A stretch of DNA of 64,000 bases from Actinopolyspora lacussalsi (GTDB lineage: Bacteria; Actinomycetota; Actinomycetes; Mycobacteriales; Pseudonocardiaceae), in assembly GCA_030803735.1 (NCBI GenBank), contig JAURUC010000001.1, positions 1,497,501 to 1,561,500 of the forward strand, given 5' to 3'. This document shows, in pieces, positions 40,983 to 49,612 of the stretch. The position numbers were made by a program, and so were the translations under genes. Every line of letters begins with the position of its first letter. The stretch's first letter is position 1. The notes beneath the pieces were generated by a model. That model did no database searches. It was not told the DNA's origin and saw nothing but the letters and a program-made list of their open reading frames with translations.

Positions 40983-41792
40983 ATGGGCACGCACATCCGC
41001 GCAGGGGAGCTCGACATCTGGGCCGAACAGACCGGACAAGGACCGGATGTCCTGCTCATCGGTGGACTGGGCGATACCGTCGAGTCCTGGCAGTTCCAGC
41101 TCGACGGGCTCTCGGACCGCTATCACCTGATCGCCTTCGACAACCGGGGGGCGGGGCGGACAGCGATGCCCGCCACCCCTGTCTCCGTGGAGACGATGGC
41201 CGACGACGCGGCGCACCTCCTCCGTGCGGTCGAGGTTCCCTCCGCCCACGTGGCGGGCTTCTCGGGCGGTAGCATCATCGCCCAGGAGCTGGCCCTGCGC
41301 CACCCCGAGCTCGTGCGCAGCCTGGTGCTGCAGAGCACGTGGCCGGCGATGGACCCCTACCTCCGCTCGTGGGCCAGGTTCGTCCGCTGGCTGGTGGAGG
41401 TCGCTCCGAGCGAACGGGCGTTCCTCGAGGGATTCTTCCTCGACATCTACACGGCGCGAGCGCACAACGACGGAACCGTCGACCAACTCATCGAGGAAGT
41501 GCTCGCCTTCCCCCACAAGCAAACTCCCGAGGACGTGCAGCGATTCCTCGACAGCTTCATCGAGCACGAAACGACCGAGCGCCTCCCCCTGATCTCCGTA
41601 CCCGCGCTCGTCCTCGCCGGTGGTCTCGACCCGACCGCGCGTCCGGAGCTGTGCCGCGCCGTGGCCGAGAAAATTCCCCACGCGCGGTTCGAAATCATGG
41701 AAAAAGAGGCCCATCAACCCTTCCAGGAAATACCGGATGAATGGAACTTCCGCGTCGATGCGTTCTGGCGGGCCGTCGAAGCGGGAAACTGA
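40983..41792 (+). CDS. Alpha/beta-hydrolase
   Basis: 269 residues from ATG 40983, after ACAGGAGCG. The oxyanion region 'LLIGGLGDTVESWQFQLDGL', the nucleophile elbow G-F-S-G-G (Ser94), a strand 'PALVLAGGLDPTARPE' with the acid and the His in 'EKEAHQPFQEIP' make a complete alpha/beta-hydrolase. The sequence resembles esterase or 3-oxoadipate enol-lactonase-like members. Substrate unknown. Confidence 0.88.
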   Translation: MGTHIRAGELDIWAEQTGQGPDVLLIGGLGDTVESWQFQLDGLSDRYHLIAFDNRGAGRTAMPATPVSVETMADDAAHLLRAVEVPSAHVAGFSGGSIIAQELALRHPELVRSLVLQSTWPAMDPYLRSWARFVRWLVEVAPSERAFLEGFFLDIYTARAHNDGTVDQLIEEVLAFPHKQTPEDVQRFLDSFIEHETTERLPLISVPALVLAGGLDPTARPELCRAVAEKIPHARFEIMEKEAHQPFQEIPDEWNFRVDAFWRAVEAGN

Positions 41793-41938
41793 ATTCGTCG
41801 AAAGCTGCCCCCGAGCAGCGCATCGGCTCGCCCTTGTCCGGAAGTTCCACGGCCGCGCACCGGGGGAACGTTTATACGCACTCCCAGAACGGTATATCGG
41901 GTGGTGAACTCGTCAACGCCGAGCGGGAGGTGCTGGGC

Positions 41939-42571
41939 GTGACTCACCGAGATGACCGGAACGGAGCACCCGCCGCAGGCCGACCACGCAGGAACAGAGC
42001 GGTACTGGGAATCGTGACGAGCCTGTCGGCGGCGGTCGCGATCACGGCTGCCGTGCTCACAATCCCCTCACCCGAAGGACCACCCGAACCCCCGAACGGA
42101 GACGCGGCAGCGCCGGTGATCGCGGCCGAGCCCGGCACCGTGCGGGAGGAGATCGTCACGGCGGCACAGGCCGAGCTCGGGACCGAAGAGACCGGCAAGA
42201 ACTGCCACGAGTACTCCGAGCAGTGCGTGCCCTGGTGCGCCCTGTTCGCCATGACGACCTGGGAAAAGGCTGGCGTGGACGTCGAGAACGAGGAGTTCGC
42301 CTTCACGGGCGACGTCTACACGGCCGGACGGACCGAGGGCACGGCTTACGGCAGCGCACAACTGGAGAGCGCCAGACCGGGCGACGTGCTGCTGTTCGGC
42401 ACCGGACCGGCTACCCCCGATTCCAGCCACCACATCGGTGTGGTCGAGAAGATCCAGGGCGAGCAGGTCACCCTGATCGAGGGCAACACCGGTGACAACC
42501 CCGATAGGGTAATGCGCAAGACGCACGAGCTCGGCGAGAACACCTTCTACGGCGGCGTGCGTCCCTGGTGA
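41939..42571 (+). CDS. Secreted/membrane-anchored CHAP-domain amidase
   Basis: 210 residues from GTG 41939, after GCGGGAGG. A basic N-terminus and one hydrophobic segment ('AVLGIVTSLSAAVAITAAVL') act as signal or anchor. After a Pro/Glu linker comes a CHAP-type NlpC/P60-like fold with the catalytic Cys in 'EQCVPWCALFAMTTWEKAGV' and His in 'DSSHHIGVVEKIQGEQVTLI'. Such enzymes cut peptidoglycan peptides or amide bonds. Confidence 0.85.
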   Translation: MTHRDDRNGAPAAGRPRRNRAVLGIVTSLSAAVAITAAVLTIPSPEGPPEPPNGDAAAPVIAAEPGTVREEIVTAAQAELGTEETGKNCHEYSEQCVPWCALFAMTTWEKAGVDVENEEFAFTGDVYTAGRTEGTAYGSAQLESARPGDVLLFGTGPATPDSSHHIGVVEKIQGEQVTLIEGNTGDNPDRVMRKTHELGENTFYGGVRPW

Positions 42572-42635
42572 AGACCGCTGCGGACTCCGACTCAGCCGCT
42601 ATGGTGGCCCGGCCGCGCCTCGATCTTCGTACCGA

Positions 42636-43627
42636 TCAGCGCCCCCGCCCGTGGTCCGAGCCCACCGCGCTGAGGAACTCCTCGGGCCGCAGCGCGCGAG
42701 CGGTGATCCGAGTATCACCCAGCGAGCCGTGGAAGCCCTGGCCGTAGCGCCCCGCGCTCTGCTTGGCCCCGAGCGCGAACGGCTCGCCGAGCGTGGTGAT
42801 CCCCTTCGACCGGGCGGCGGCGTTGCGCGCGACCTTCGAGCGATCCACGTACACGGTGGTGTGTCGACCGTCGTTGACCACGGCCACGTGCACCCACTGC
42901 CCGACGGCCAGGGCGTGACTCCAGCACGTGGGGTCGTCGTCGCGGTTGTGCGGATACACCACGTACTGCAGAAACCGCTCGCCGGACAGCGCGAGGCCGC
43001 ACGGCGCGTCGTCGGTCGAGTAACCGCCGTCCTTGCCCGCTTCCCCCGCGCGGCCCTCCCAGCCGAGGATGCCCATCCAGGCGTGCGAACCTCGGAACGG
43101 CTCGGGCAGTTTGAGGAACGTCTCGGTCGCCACGTCGATCATGCCGCGCATCGGATCGAACGAGTACAGCCGGATCATCCCGGCACCGCCGTAGTAGCGG
43201 TCTGGTAGTTGGCGAGGTGCAGGTGCACGGTGTTGCCCGCGTCGTTGGTCAGCGTGGTGCGACCACAGGGCCAGTAGTGGCCGCCGATCGCCAGGAAGAC
43301 TTGGTCGTTGCCGCGGATGAGCCCCTCCCACAGCCGTTGCCTGTGGTCGGAGAGGTGGGCGAGCCCTTCGTCCTCGGCCCACACCAGGTCGTGGGTGGTC
43401 AGGATCGTGGGCAGCTCGGGGTGCTCGTTCAGCACACCCTGCGTCCACCGCACGCCGCGACCGGAGACCCGCCAGTCCAGCGCGAGCAGCAACCAACTCC
43501 TGCTACCGCCCTCGTCGATCAAGTACTGCGTGTCGGGCATGACGGCCAGGGTGAAGCGGGTGTCGGTGGCGGAGTGACCGTGCCAAGAGTTCCGCGAATC
43601 GGCCGAAGCGCCGATCGGCGTGGCCGA
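42636..43627 (-). pseudogene. Decayed metallophosphoesterase-LamG protein
   Basis: Read on the minus strand it begins 'FTLAVMPDTQYL', the start of secreted calcineurin-type phosphoesterases, but jumps directly to 'GGSRSWLLLALDWRVSG' and 'PTILTTHDLVW'. The ~140 residues with the metal-binding G-D-x-x-x and G-N-H-[DE] motifs are missing (in-frame deletion). Near 43196 there is also a frameshift: one frame ends '...HLANYQT' and another continues 'YYGGAGMIRLYSFDPMRG', then a LamG/concanavalin-like domain ('WVHVAVVNDGRHTTVYVDRS') to the stop. It overlaps nothing and lies just before ACC deaminase on the same strand. Confidence 0.8.
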
Positions 43628-43635
43628 GTCGTGGG

Positions 43636-44646
43636 TCAGTCCCGGAACAGGGCACTGTAGGCGTTCAGGGCGGGTTGGCCACCGAGGTGTGCGTAGAGCA
43701 CGTTGCTGTCCGATCCGATATCACCGGAGGTGACGAGGTCGATGAGTCCAGCCATCGATTTGCCCTCGTAAACCGGGTCGAGGATGACACCCTCCAGTCT
43801 GCCGGTAAGCCGGATCGCTTCCAGCGTCGAGTCCACGGGGATCCCGTAGTGCTCACCCGCCCAGCCCTCGAGCACGGTGATCTCCTCGTCCCGCAGTTCC
43901 CGGCCCAGCTCGATCCGCTCCGCCGTGTCGCGCGCGATCCTGGCGACCTGACCGCGGGTGCTGTCGATCTTCGCGGAGGCGTCGATGCCGAGGACGCGGC
44001 GGGGTCGTTGCTGCTCGGCGAAACCGGCGATCATGCCGGCGTGCGTGGAACCGGTGACGCTGCAGACCACGATGGTGTCGAAGAAGACGCCGAGCTCGCG
44101 TTCCTGTTCGGCGACCTCGTGGGCCCAGTTGGCGAAGCCGAGCCCGCCTAGCGGGTGATCGGAGGCACCGGCCGGTATCGCGTACGGCGTGCCCCCTTCC
44201 GCTCGGATCTCATCCAGCGCGTTCTGCCAGCTCTGCTTGAACCCGATGCCGAACTCGGCATCGGTGAGCTGGACCCGCGCACCCATGATGCGTGAGAGCT
44301 GGATGTTTCCGACCCGATCGTTGACCGCATCGGGCCAATCCACCCAACTTTCCTGCACCAGCCGCGCCCGCAACCCGAGCTTCGCTGCGACGGCCGCGAC
44401 CTGGCGGGTGTGATTGGACTGCACACCACCGATCGAGACCAGGTGGGTGGACTCGTTGGCCAGGACGTCCGGAACCAGGTACTCCAGCTTGCGGATCTTG
44501 TTGCCGCCGAAGGCGAGGCCGGAATTGCAGTCCTCCCGCTTGGCCCACACCCGCGCCCCGCCGAGATGGTCGCTCAAACGCTCCAGCGGATGGACCGGGC
44601 TGGGCCCGAACAGCAGGGGATAACGCGGGAAGTCGCTCAGGGACAT
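43636..44646 (-). CDS. acdS: 1-aminocyclopropane-1-carboxylate deaminase
   Basis: 336 residues from ATG 44646 after GGGAGAAGC, matching the family length (~338). The PLP lysine is K50 in '[14 protein letters not shown]'; '[16 protein letters not shown]', '[18 protein letters not shown]' and the catalytic Tyr in 'WAGEHYGIP' are all present. The enzyme cleaves the ethylene precursor ACC to 2-oxobutyrate and ammonia, a trait of plant-associated bacteria. Some relatives are D-cysteine desulfhydrases, but the Glu/Leu residues here look deaminase-like. Confidence 0.88.
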   Translation of the reverse strand: MSLSDFPRYPLLFGPSPVHPLERLSDHLGGARVWAKREDCNSGLAFGGNKIRKLEYLVPDVLANESTHLVSIGGVQSNHTRQVAAVAAKLGLRARLVQESWVDWPDAVNDRVGNIQLSRIMGARVQLTDAEFGIGFKQSWQNALDEIRAEGGTPYAIPAGASDHPLGGLGFANWAHEVAEQERELGVFFDTIVVCSVTGSTHAGMIAGFAEQQRPRRVLGIDASAKIDSTRGQVARIARDTAERIELGRELRDEEITVLEGWAGEHYGIPVDSTLEAIRLTGRLEGVILDPVYEGKSMAGLIDLVTSGDIGSDSNVLYAHLGGQPALNAYSALFRD

Positions 44647-44959
44647 GCTTCTCCCGTCCGTTCGAAAGTTCGTAGGTCTCGCCTGTTCCGCCACCGGGAT
44701 CCTGCGCCCTCCGTGCTGTCACGTCCACCCACGGCCGCCGGCCAGCCGAGCACCAGCTCGCACCCAAACCGATCCCGGTAACGCCCCGGGGGTCATCGAT
44801 CCCGCTGCCCGATAGGGGGCGCTCTCCGCCGAGGACGTCAATTCGCCGGTGCATGCGCTGTCCCGAGCGCCACCACGCAGCACAAGCCCAACCTCGGCTC
44901 GCACATCCGGCAGTCCCGCCGGGGGTGAGCGAGTGGGTAATGTCATGCGAAGGTCCAAC
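44647..44959. other. Intergenic region between acdS and the cobalamin riboswitch
   Basis: 313 bp without a supported gene; must hold divergent promoters for acdS and for the riboswitch transcript. No repeat recognised. Confidence 0.45.
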
Positions 44960-45150
44960 ACCGCGCATCGAGCGTGTAGCTTCGGCTTTCGCCGCAGTGC
45001 ACGGGAAGCCGGTGAGAGTCCGGCGTGGTCCTCGCCACTGTGACCGGGGAGCGTCCCGCACCACGACGCCACTGGCCGAAGCGCCGGGAAGGCAGCGCGG
45101 ACGTGACGATCCGGAAGCCAGGAGACCGGCTGCGGCGCAGGTATCGCTCG
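44960..45150 (+). ncRNA. Cobalamin (B12) riboswitch
   Basis: The region carries the conserved AdoCbl riboswitch order: an initial helix, 'GGGAAGCCGGTGAGAGTCC' (45003-45021), a 'GCCACTGTGACCGGGGAGC' box (45034-45052), 'GCCACTGG' (45068-45075) with the downstream 'GGAAGGC' block, and the B12-box-like 'GGAAGCCAGGAGACCGGC' (45113-45130). In actinomycetes this RNA represses cobalamin import or synthesis genes when B12 is plentiful. Downstream only a stub of an ABC ATPase gene and a FhuF-like gene remain. Confidence 0.92.
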
Positions 45151-45240
45151 ACGATGGATTGAGGACCGATGCGCCACCCGGCGAGATGTATCTTCGCCCG
45201 GCCCCATGCCGGACGCGACCGATCACGACGCGCCGCCACG

Positions 45241-45441
45241 GTGTTGACCGCGCCGCACGAGCTGAACCCGGTGGCTGATTTCCGCGACCGGATTCGCCTG
45301 CTGGCGGCGGGAGAAACGGTGGCGATCGGCGCTTCCGCCGAGGCGCTCACCGACTTGCCGCTGTCCGAGGTGTACGGCGGACACACCGATATCGGCACCC
45401 ATCCCCGCACGGGTGCTCCGACGGTCCTCTTCGGAAACTGA
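45241..45441 (+). pseudogene. C-terminal stub of a BtuD/FecE-type ABC transporter ATPase
   Basis: The ~65 residues 'TAPHELNPVADFRDRIRLLA' ... 'GASAEALTDLPLSEVYGGH' ... 'GAPTVLFGN' match the last part of cobalamin/siderophore importer ATPases: the H-loop histidine (H-E-L-N), the 'DRI-x-LL-x-GE' strand and the 'S-E-V-Y-G' end. Walker A, signature and Walker B are absent. The stub follows the B12 riboswitch by ~90 bp, so it is the likely remnant of a deleted btuFCD operon. Confidence 0.75.
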
Positions 45442-45491
45442 TCCGCCCGTTGCCGTGCGGACCGCGATCCGCCGTCGTCCCCAGGAGAGAC

Positions 45492-46238
45492 ATGAGCACG
45501 CGCGCGAACCAACTGCTCACCCGCACGCTCGACGAGATGGACCCCAACGAGCACGCTCGGCTGCTTCCCGATGAGAACCGCGGGCGAATACCCGCTTCCC
45601 TCGTCGAGGATCCCGACTGGATGGCCGAGCAGCTGCGGTTGCGCGGCCGGATCTGGCACACCGACGACGCGCGCGTGCTGGCCACCCTGTGGTGGTTCTC
45701 GACGTCGAGCAGGCTGATAGCACCATCGATCGCCTCGTACGTCGTCACCGGTGAGGCGCTGTCGCCCCGGTTGGACGATCTGCGGCTGCACTGGCAGCCG
45801 GACAGCAGGCTGTCCGGCATCACCTCGGTGAACGTGCTCTCCGGCAGCGACCGGCTGGAACCACTGGCCGAAGAGCTGCGGCGGACCCTCGAACGGAGCA
45901 TCGCCTCGGTGGCCGCCACCGCCGGGATACGACAACGCCCCCTCTGGGCGATCGCGACCGACGCCATCGCCGGGTGTCTGCTCTGGGCAGGACGCGCACG
46001 AGGTGCGCCAGAGCGGGCAACCGCCCTGGCCGAACCGCTGGTCGCGGCCATGAACGCCCCGATGCCCGCACCGCGCTACACCGAGATCGACTCGCGGGAG
46101 AACGCGTCCCGGTTGTTCACCAAGCGAACCTCGTGCTGCCTGCTCTACCGGGCTCCCGGCGAGGACAAGTGCTCCTCCTGCCCCGGTCGCCCTCCCGAAC
46201 GACGACACGCCCTGCTCCGCGAGAACACCCCGCACTGA
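45492..46238 (+). CDS. FhuF-like (2Fe-2S) ferric-siderophore reductase family protein
   Basis: 248 residues from an ATG preceded by AGGAGAGAC. The C-terminus has the C-C-x10-C-x2-C cluster of the FhuF family ('CCLLYRAPGEDKCSSCPG'), which binds a [2Fe-2S] centre. The N-terminal part has 'LWWFSTSSRLIAPSIASYVV', as in FhuF-like proteins. The family reduces Fe(III) in siderophores after uptake; here the context is a B12 riboswitch and an ABC-ATPase stub, so a role with corrinoids is possible but unproven. Confidence 0.82.
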   Translation: MSTRANQLLTRTLDEMDPNEHARLLPDENRGRIPASLVEDPDWMAEQLRLRGRIWHTDDARVLATLWWFSTSSRLIAPSIASYVVTGEALSPRLDDLRLHWQPDSRLSGITSVNVLSGSDRLEPLAEELRRTLERSIASVAATAGIRQRPLWAIATDAIAGCLLWAGRARGAPERATALAEPLVAAMNAPMPAPRYTEIDSRENASRLFTKRTSCCLLYRAPGEDKCSSCPGRPPERRHALLRENTPH

Positions 46239-46271
46239 CAGAACTGAGCCGTACGAAACACGGCCCGATGA

Positions 46272-46560
46272 TCCAACGGACCTGGCCGAGATGCTCGACA
46301 TCACCAGCCAGACGCATGGTGCGTTAGAGCAACCAGGTCATCGCATCCGGCCGGCTGTGCCACGAGAAAGTCAACAATGATCGGCGGGCCACCGGTGTCA
46401 GCCTGACCTCGAAAGGGCAGGCCGTCCACCAACGAGCCACCTCGGCCACGCGGCAGGCGAACGAACGCTGACGCACGATATGACGGAAGCCGAGATCATC
46501 ATCTTCGGGTCCCTGCTCACTCGTGTTCTCGCTAGTCCCTACGCCCCCGCATCGTCGAAA
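46272..46560 (+). pseudogene. Frameshifted MarR-family regulator
   Basis: Three frames in a row give pieces of one MarR protein: 'DLAEMLDITSQT' (recognition helix, from about 46278), 'DRRATGVSLTSKGQAVHQRA' (wing and following helix, from 46380) and 'LTHDMTEAEIIIFGSLLTRV' (C-terminal helix, from about 46471). The joins need at least two frameshifts and the N-terminus is missing. Not functional as it stands. Confidence 0.7.
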
Positions 46561-46685
46561 CCATTCCGCGAACCAGGTCGCGCGAGACGCAGACAAGAAC
46601 AACATCGATGAGAGCCTTCATGCACGCGCTGGGGACAGGTTCGCAACCTGCCCCCGATCGCTCGGCTCACTAGTTCCAACAGATC

Positions 46686-47458
46686 CTAATGGTCGCTTGT
46701 TTCACCTGTTCCACGTTCGTCCAATCGAGCAGCCAAGTCCTCCCTGTTGTAATTGATGAACACCTTTCGCAAAGTGGAAATCACACGAAGGTGTACCGTT
46801 TCATCAGTGGCTGCCAATAGCTTGTCGACGAGCTGACCCACGGATTCCGATCGCGTCGCAGTGCTCATGACCTCGCGGAGTTCGTGGAACTGCTGCGCGA
46901 CGGCCACCACTTGCTCGGGTTTGTCCTGGTTGTCGAGGAACCAGGAGGCCGTGGCCCGAAGCGGGTCGAGGAGCACCGAGCACATCCGCTCCTCCTGATT
47001 ACTGCGTTGTTGGTTCTGCCACGACAACGCGACGTGCCGACGCGTCGCCTCCTCACGAGCGGCGACCGCCGCGACGAGCACTGCCCGCGCACGTACACGT
47101 TCGTTCCACCCACCCGCCACCACACGACGAGGGCCGCGTTGAGCTCAACCCGCAATCGTTCGGTGGCGGTCAATGCGTGCTGCCTGCTCACTTCCGCAGC
47201 TCGATGGATGAGCCCAGCCCAAGCGATGTCCATCAGGGCGGAAGGAGCGGGTACATTCCCGCCCCAATATGCCTCCAGCGAGAGACTCACATCGAAATGC
47301 AGTGGCTCGTCCGCGCTGGGTAGTGAAAGGACGTCCGTGCTGGAGCGGCCCGAACACGGACCTTCAAAGGAATGCTCATCGTTCGAGGAGGACACACCTT
47401 CCCGAGCTTCCCAGCGGTGCAACAGCAGCCGCTTCCATTGGGACACCGGCACGTTCAC
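46686..47458 (-). pseudogene. Fifth gene of the cyclase/STAND operon, frameshifted (hypothetical)
   Basis: Two overlapping frames form one ~255-residue protein. The first (47458 down to about 47120) starts 'MNVPVSQWKRLLLHRWEARE' and includes 'HFDVSLSLEAYWGGNVPAPS'. The second (about 47123-46686) continues with Ala/Arg/Glu-rich helices ('ARAVLVAAVAAREEATRRHV') and ends in a helical domain ('LVDKLLAATDETVHLRVIST'). The switch lies in a GGTGG-rich repeat at about 47108-47126, where a one-base slip would restore one frame; it may be a real mutation, a sequencing error or programmed. It starts 6 bp after the STAND-like gene. The architecture is faintly like SPFH-type proteins; no firm family. Confidence 0.6.
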
Positions 47459-47464
47459 TCCCTC

Positions 47465-49612
47465 CTATCGCCAGACGGGGTCCACTTCGTCCAGCCGTGT
47501 CCAAAGCTGGTGCACCACCGAGGTCAACGAGTCGTCTCTGAGAGAACTCAGGTCGAGCGAGGCGCGCTCGATCCGGCTGGCGTGTTCCACTTGCGCGATC
47601 CTGATCGAGTCGCAGCTGGTGGCCTGGACGAGCGATTCCACCATGGAATCCCGTTGAGCTGGGGAAACCGCGGATGCTGCTCGGAGCCAGCTTTGGACGA
47701 TAGTCCGGCTGTCCTCCGGAGGCATGGCTCCGAGAGCTCGCTGCCAGAAGGACGTCGCCAGCTGGGCATCGACCTCACCGTTCTGCTCCCGCAGCACCTC
47801 CGCGACAGCCTCCGACAGGAGGCGCAGACGTGCTGGCGAGGCCCCGTCGAACCACTCCGATAGATACCGCAGGAACTGGGAACCACCGAGTTGGATACCG
47901 ATCTGTTGAACAGCCTCCCGCACTGATTCCCGAACCAAGCCGTTCTCCGCGTTCGCCAGGTGTTTGAGCCGGGTCAACGCCACTCGCGGGAACGAGTGCC
48001 CGATACCCGCGCACACCTCCGCTGTCACCAGCTGAAGATCGGCGCTCCCCTCCCTCGACCAGGCCCAGAGCCTCTGCCGAACGCTCTTGCCCAGGAACAG
48101 ATCCGTGGCCGTGGTGGTCAGCAGGCGCACCGCGATGGAGCGTCGAGAGCGGTCCGAGGCGCTGTTAGACGTCTGGGCTCCACCCGATTCCCTGCCCGCC
48201 TTGGTCATCGACCACTTGCGGGCCAGCCTGAGCGGGAGCTCGGCGCCTCCAACACCGGCCAGATCAGCGACCCGGTCGACGAGCAGCTCCAGTTCGTGGC
48301 GTTCGAAGTCGCGGATCTCGCCGGGCAACTTCCCGATCCAGTCCAACATCGGTTTCCGGAGATCCGGATGCTCCCGCCAGAAGTGGCGGAGCACCTGAGC
48401 TCCGAATCCCGGAGGTCGGAACTCCCGACTTCCGACGTCGAAGTTCTCGTCGTCGAGGCCGCGCAGCCTGGTGAACGGGCTCAAGCGCAGCAGCGGAACG
48501 GATTGTTCCACCTCGGCACGGTTGTACTCGAGCATCCGATCGGAGGCTGCCACGATGTGCTCGGTCGAAGCGCTCTCCAGGGCGGACGCTGCGAGCAGGA
48601 GAGCGATCCACTCTGAGTTCCCCGTCACCTGCCGCTGGTGAATCTTGGCCCGCAGTTCGTCAGTTCGACCGTGCAGCTCGTTGTCGAGCAGGTCCCGGAA
48701 AACACGTTCCGGATCGTCGCCGTGTTTGCTGCGATTCGAGACGGCTTCCGCGAGTTCCGCGACCTTCGGCGGCCACAGACTCTCCAGACCCGAAGCCGAT
48801 TCGGTTCGCTCGACTAGCGCACGAGCGTCCTCCCCCACCAAGTGACATTCGAACACTTCGACCGAGGAAGGCTTACCCAGCATGTGCATCCGTTCGGGGA
48901 GCTGTTTCTCGAACCGGCTCATGTGGTCGGGTGGTACGAGCAGGATCAAGTAACTCCGGTAGCGCTCGATCTGCTGGGTGAGCTCGACCAAATCGCGTTG
49001 GACTTCCAGGAGATCGTCCTGGCTCGACCTGCGGAGGTCGACGAGCACAACGGCGGGTTCCTGCTCGACAAACAACGCGTCGGCCCGCAACCGAAAATCC
49101 GGGTCACTCAGCTCTTCCCGGACGACGAGCTCCGAATGCCTCTCCTGCAACTCGTAGCCGAGCCGTTGCGCAGCGGCGAACTGGCCGCAGTCGATCTCCT
49201 GAGCTCCGATCAGCAGGACCCGACGTCGGCGCAGTGTCTCGAAGGCCGTTTCGCTCTCACCGTCGATCGGCACGTCGAGCAGCCCCGGCGGTGGCACGTA
49301 GGTCGCCGCCAGTCGTTGCAGAGCCTCGCGGTCCTGGAGACCACGCCCTTTGCGCTCCTGCACCCCCACCTGGGCGAACTGTTCCGCACCGTCCTTCAGC
49401 AAGACGATGGAGTCACGTATCTCGGTCTTGCCGTAGGACTGGTCGAGATCGCGACCGATGCCAACTGCTCCCCCTCCGGACGCCGAGGTACTCGTCCGGT
49501 AAGTAACCTCCTCTTTCATAACCGGTATCTCGGCAGGAGTCGAATCCTCCTGCGGGTGGGGCGAGTCGAGCACGGCGAAAGCATCGACGTCGTACTGGTC
49601 CACGGCACTCAC
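47465..49612 (-). CDS. STAND-like P-loop protein with degenerate Walker A (conflict-system-like)
   Basis: 715 residues, overlapping the cyclase-like gene upstream by four bases. Near the N-terminus it has 'GAVGIGRDLDQSYGKTEIRD', a tag also present at the C-terminus of the upstream protein. A P-loop-like domain follows ('YVPPPGLLDVPIDG' then 'RRRVLLIGAQEIDCGQFAAA'). The glycine-rich loop lacks Lys, so ATP binding is doubtful. 'AVVLVDLRRSS' fits a Walker B strand, and 'SYLILLVPPD' follows. About 450 helical residues end the protein. This resembles the inactive STAND (iSTAND) proteins of actinobacterial conflict systems. Function unknown. Confidence 0.7.
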   Translation of the reverse strand: MSAVDQYDVDAFAVLDSPHPQEDSTPAEIPVMKEEVTYRTSTSASGGGAVGIGRDLDQSYGKTEIRDSIVLLKDGAEQFAQVGVQERKGRGLQDREALQRLAATYVPPPGLLDVPIDGESETAFETLRRRRVLLIGAQEIDCGQFAAAQRLGYELQERHSELVVREELSDPDFRLRADALFVEQEPAVVLVDLRRSSQDDLLEVQRDLVELTQQIERYRSYLILLVPPDHMSRFEKQLPERMHMLGKPSSVEVFECHLVGEDARALVERTESASGLESLWPPKVAELAEAVSNRSKHGDDPERVFRDLLDNELHGRTDELRAKIHQRQVTGNSEWIALLLAASALESASTEHIVAASDRMLEYNRAEVEQSVPLLRLSPFTRLRGLDDENFDVGSREFRPPGFGAQVLRHFWREHPDLRKPMLDWIGKLPGEIRDFERHELELLVDRVADLAGVGGAELPLRLARKWSMTKAGRESGGAQTSNSASDRSRRSIAVRLLTTTATDLFLGKSVRQRLWAWSREGSADLQLVTAEVCAGIGHSFPRVALTRLKHLANAENGLVRESVREAVQQIGIQLGGSQFLRYLSEWFDGASPARLRLLSEAVAEVLREQNGEVDAQLATSFWQRALGAMPPEDSRTIVQSWLRAASAVSPAQRDSMVESLVQATSCDSIRIAQVEHASRIERASLDLSSLRDDSLTSVVHQLWTRLDEVDPVWR

